From Tomitella biformata AHU 1821 (GTDB lineage: Bacteria > Actinomycetota > Actinomycetes > Mycobacteriales > Mycobacteriaceae): a stretch of DNA of 64,000 nucleotides. The translations under genes and the position numbers were made by a program. The stretch is from contig NZ_BAVQ01000022.1 of NCBI RefSeq assembly GCF_000524475.1, positions 1 to 64,000 of the forward strand, in the 5' to 3' direction. This document shows, piece after piece, positions 62,179 to 64,000 of the stretch. Below the pieces are notes generated by a model. It saw only the letters and a program-made list of their open reading frames with translations, made no database searches and was not told where the DNA came from. Positions within the stretch are counted from its first letter, which is position 1, and each line of letters starts with the position of its first letter.

Positions 62179-63341
62179 GCGAACCCCAATTCTCGTGCGA
62201 TGAGCATCAGCTGCACCTCGGTGGTGCCCTCGCCGATCTCCAGGATTTTGCTGTCCCGGTAGTGCCGGGCCACGGGGTACTCGTTCATGAACCCGTAACC
62301 GCCGTGGATCTGGGTGGCGTCGCGGGCGTTGTCCATCGCCGCCTCGGAGGAGATCATCTTCGCGATGGACGCCTCCTTCTTGAAGGGCTTGCCCGCCAGC
62401 ATCTTCGCGGCCGCGTCGTAGTAGGCGGTGCGGGCCACGTGGGCGCGCGCCTCCATGCGGGCGATCTTGAAGTTGACGGCCTGGTACTCGCCGATCGCGC
62501 GGCCGAAGGACTGGCGTTCCTTGGCGTACTTCACGGACTCGTCGACGCAGCCCTGCGCGACGCCCGTCGCGAGCGCGGCGATCGCGACGCGGCCCTCGTC
62601 GAGGATCGAGAGGAAGTTGGCATAGCCGCGGCCCCGGGTGCCGAGCAGATTCTCCTCGGGCACCCGCGCGTCGACGTAGCTGAGCGGGTGGGTGTCGGAG
62701 GCGTTCCAGCCGACCTTGTTATAGGCCGGCTCGGCGGTGAAGCCGGGGGTGTCGTTGGGCACGATAATCGTCGAGATCTCCTTGCGCCCGCCTTCTTTCG
62801 CCCCAGTGACCGCGGTGACCGTGACGAAAGACGTGATGTCAGTGCCGGAGTTGGTGATGAACTGCTTGCCGCCGTTGACCACCCACTGCCCATCCACGAG
62901 CTTGGCAGTGGTCTTGGTGGCCCCGGCGTCCGAGCCCGCGCCCGGCTCCGTCAGGCCGAAGCCCGCGAGCCGGCGCCCGGCGGCGAGGTCCGGCAGCCAG
63001 CGCTCCTTCTGCTCGTGGCTGCCGAAGCGGAAGATCGGCATCGCGCCGAGCCCCACGCCCGCCTCCAAGGTGATGGCCACTGACTGGTCGACCTTGCCGA
63101 GCTGCTCGAGCGCGAGGGCCAGGGCGAAGTAGTCGCCGCCCATGCCGCCGTACTCCTCGGGGAACGGCAGGCCGAACAGGCCCATCTCCCCCATCTGCGC
63201 GACGATCTCATACGGGAACGTGTGGTCCCGATCGTGCTGGGCGGAAACCGGGGCAACCACTTGCTGCGCGAAATCGGCGACAGTGTCGCTCAGGGACTGG
63301 TACTCCTCGGGCAGCTCTGCTGCCGCCATACTCGCAGTCAC
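62175..63341 (-). CDS. fadE19: Acyl-CoA dehydrogenase, FadE19-like (isovaleryl-CoA type)
   Basis: A 388-residue single-domain acyl-CoA dehydrogenase: DRDHTFPYEIVAQMGEMGLFGLPFPEEYGGMGGDYFALALALEQLGKVD, GFGLTEPGAGSDAGATKTTA (FAD), FITNSGTDITSFVTV, IGEYQAVNFKIARMEARAHVAR and the C-terminal SKILEIGEGTTEVQLMLIARELGFA. The Glu of IGEGTTE occupies the catalytic-base region usual in this family. GTG 63341 overlaps the accA1 stop (GTGA). Position next to accA1, maoC and citE supports isovaleryl-CoA/branched-chain acyl-CoA oxidation; otherwise the substrate is not certain. Confidence 0.93.
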   Translation of the reverse strand: MTASMAAAELPEEYQSLSDTVADFAQQVVAPVSAQHDRDHTFPYEIVAQMGEMGLFGLPFPEEYGGMGGDYFALALALEQLGKVDQSVAITLEAGVGLGAMPIFRFGSHEQKERWLPDLAAGRRLAGFGLTEPGAGSDAGATKTTAKLVDGQWVVNGGKQFITNSGTDITSFVTVTAVTGAKEGGRKEISTIIVPNDTPGFTAEPAYNKVGWNASDTHPLSYVDARVPEENLLGTRGRGYANFLSILDEGRVAIAALATGVAQGCVDESVKYAKERQSFGRAIGEYQAVNFKIARMEARAHVARTAYYDAAAKMLAGKPFKKEASIAKMISSEAAMDNARDATQIHGGYGFMNEYPVARHYRDSKILEIGEGTTEVQLMLIARELGFA

Positions 63342-64000
63342 GACTGCGCCTCCTTCTCGTCTGTTTTTAGAATGTCGGTGTCGGGCTCGTCGTCGGGGAC
63401 GACGCGGGCCAGCAGCTGATCAACCTTCACCTGATCGCCCTGGCGCACCGAGATCTCCACGGTGCCCGCGACGGGCGCGGTGAGGCTGTGCTCCATCTTC
63501 ATGGCCTCGACCATCACCACGCGGTCGCCGGCCTCGACGCGATCTCCGTTCCCAACGACCACCTCGATCACGCTGCCGGGCATCGGACTGAGGATGTCCG
63601 CGCTGGCCACGGCGCCCTCGCGGCGGATCTTGACCTCCTCGGCCTCTGCGATGCGCCAGGTGCCGCGCTCGTCGCCGAGCCAGAGGTCCAAGCCCTCCTC
63701 GGCCACCCGCAGCGTGCGCCGCAGCCCGTCGACGCTCACATGCAGCGCCTCCCCGGCCAGCTGCGCTCGGGCGGCCACCGGCTCGCCGTCGCCGACGCTG
63801 ACCCGGGCCGCCGCGACATCGCCACCGGCGGGATCTCCCCACACCGCGACGGTCTCGGTCCGGAGCGGGGTCTGCATCCGGGTGCGCACGGGCGCGGGCA
63901 CGCCGATCCGCCAGCCGGACACCGAGTCCCACGGGCTGGCGCCCCGGCTCCCCTGCAGTCGGAGTTGGCGGAGCAGTCCGGCCGCGGCCAGGACGTCGTC
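63338..64000 (-). CDS. accA1: Acyl-CoA carboxylase alpha subunit C-terminus (biotin carrier), AccA1-like, cut by window end
   Basis: Partial gene: the 220 residues visible (63338-64000) continue in frame beyond the window edge. The C-terminal BCCP domain is clear: ILSPMPGSVIEVVVGNGDRVEAGDRVVMVEAMKMEHSLTAPVAGTV, with the biotinylated Lys in AMKMEH. The preceding linker (WRIGVPAPVRTRMQTPLRTETVAVWGDP) belongs to the BT region of fused biotin carboxylase-BCCP subunits. With fadE19, maoC and citE this matches the methylcrotonyl-CoA carboxylase alpha subunit of leucine catabolism. The beta subunit (accD1) would be expected beyond the edge; the carboxyltransferase at 1345-2826 is a different, divergent type. 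Confidence 0.93.
   Translation of the reverse strand, partial: DDVLAAAGLLRQLRLQGSRGASPWDSVSGWRIGVPAPVRTRMQTPLRTETVAVWGDPAGGDVAAARVSVGDGEPVAARAQLAGEALHVSVDGLRRTLRVAEEGLDLWLGDERGTWRIAEAEEVKIRREGAVASADILSPMPGSVIEVVVGNGDRVEAGDRVVMVEAMKMEHSLTAPVAGTVEISVRQGDQVKVDQLLARVVPDDEPDTDILKTDEKEAQS

Overview
The window is high-GC DNA with the coding style of a mycolic-acid-type actinomycete (Mycobacteriales; a Gordonia-, Dietzia- or Rhodococcus-like organism is possible, but the genus cannot be fixed from this sequence). Support for this: a 13E12-type HNH endonuclease, a KstR-like regulator beside a two-domain FadE34-like acyl-CoA dehydrogenase, a complete-looking KshA, the HsaD/KstD/HsaA/HsaC set, and an accA1-fadE19-maoC-citE order matching the mycobacterial leucine-catabolism locus. 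I see no rRNA, tRNA, CRISPR array, phage or transposase.

Layout. 1-9 kb: a SodC-like lipoprotein gene lying between two copies of the 3' end of a carboxyltransferase gene; an acyl-CoA ligase/carboxyltransferase pair with a PadR regulator; a MaoC hydratase; a lipoprotein-SUKH gene broken by an in-frame TAG; and a D-aminoacylase-like amidohydrolase. 9-14 kb: a divergent esterase / Baeyer-Villiger monooxygenase pair, a TetR regulator and the HNH gene. 14-20.4 kb: an autoregulated PadR with a perfect operator palindrome, two more acyl-CoA ligases, RidA, SnoaL-like and amidohydrolase genes. 20.4-34.5 kb: the steroid core (thioesterase, FadE34-like, KstR-like, KshA plus a small Cys protein, SDR, MarR, then hsaD-kstD-hsaA-hsaC behind an IclR regulator). 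34.7-43.5 kb: LLM-type flavin oxidoreductases and a tightly overlapping five-gene operon (acyl-CoA ligase, SCP2-type thiolase, divergent thiolase, carotenoid-oxygenase family protein, LLM oxidoreductase) divergent from a tandem HxlR regulator. 43.5-52.6 kb: TesB, a YxxR (desuccinylase-type) sirtuin, a flavin/F420-type split-barrel protein, two SDRs, an M20 amidohydrolase, a non-coding block with 31-bp inverted ends, a FadD19-like ligase and an orphan ABC solute-binding lipoprotein. 52.6-59.3 kb: a SnoaL-like gene, a polytopic membrane protein, a SWIM/SNF2 helicase pair and a second, paralogous orphan solute-binding protein. 59.5-64 kb: enoyl-CoA hydratase, EthD, then the citE-maoC-fadE19-accA1 operon, cut by the window edge.

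Taken together this is a catabolic region for steroids and related branched or isoprenoid carboxylic acids. Five acyl-CoA ligases activate substrates; acyl-CoA dehydrogenases, hydratases, SDRs, thiolases and thioesterases process side chains; KshA, KstD and HsaA/C/D open the rings; BVMO/esterase and amidohydrolase genes add ketone, ester and amide cleavage. The many local regulators (TetR, PadR, MarR, IclR, HxlR) suggest separately induced modules. Substrates of most modules are inferred from family and context only.
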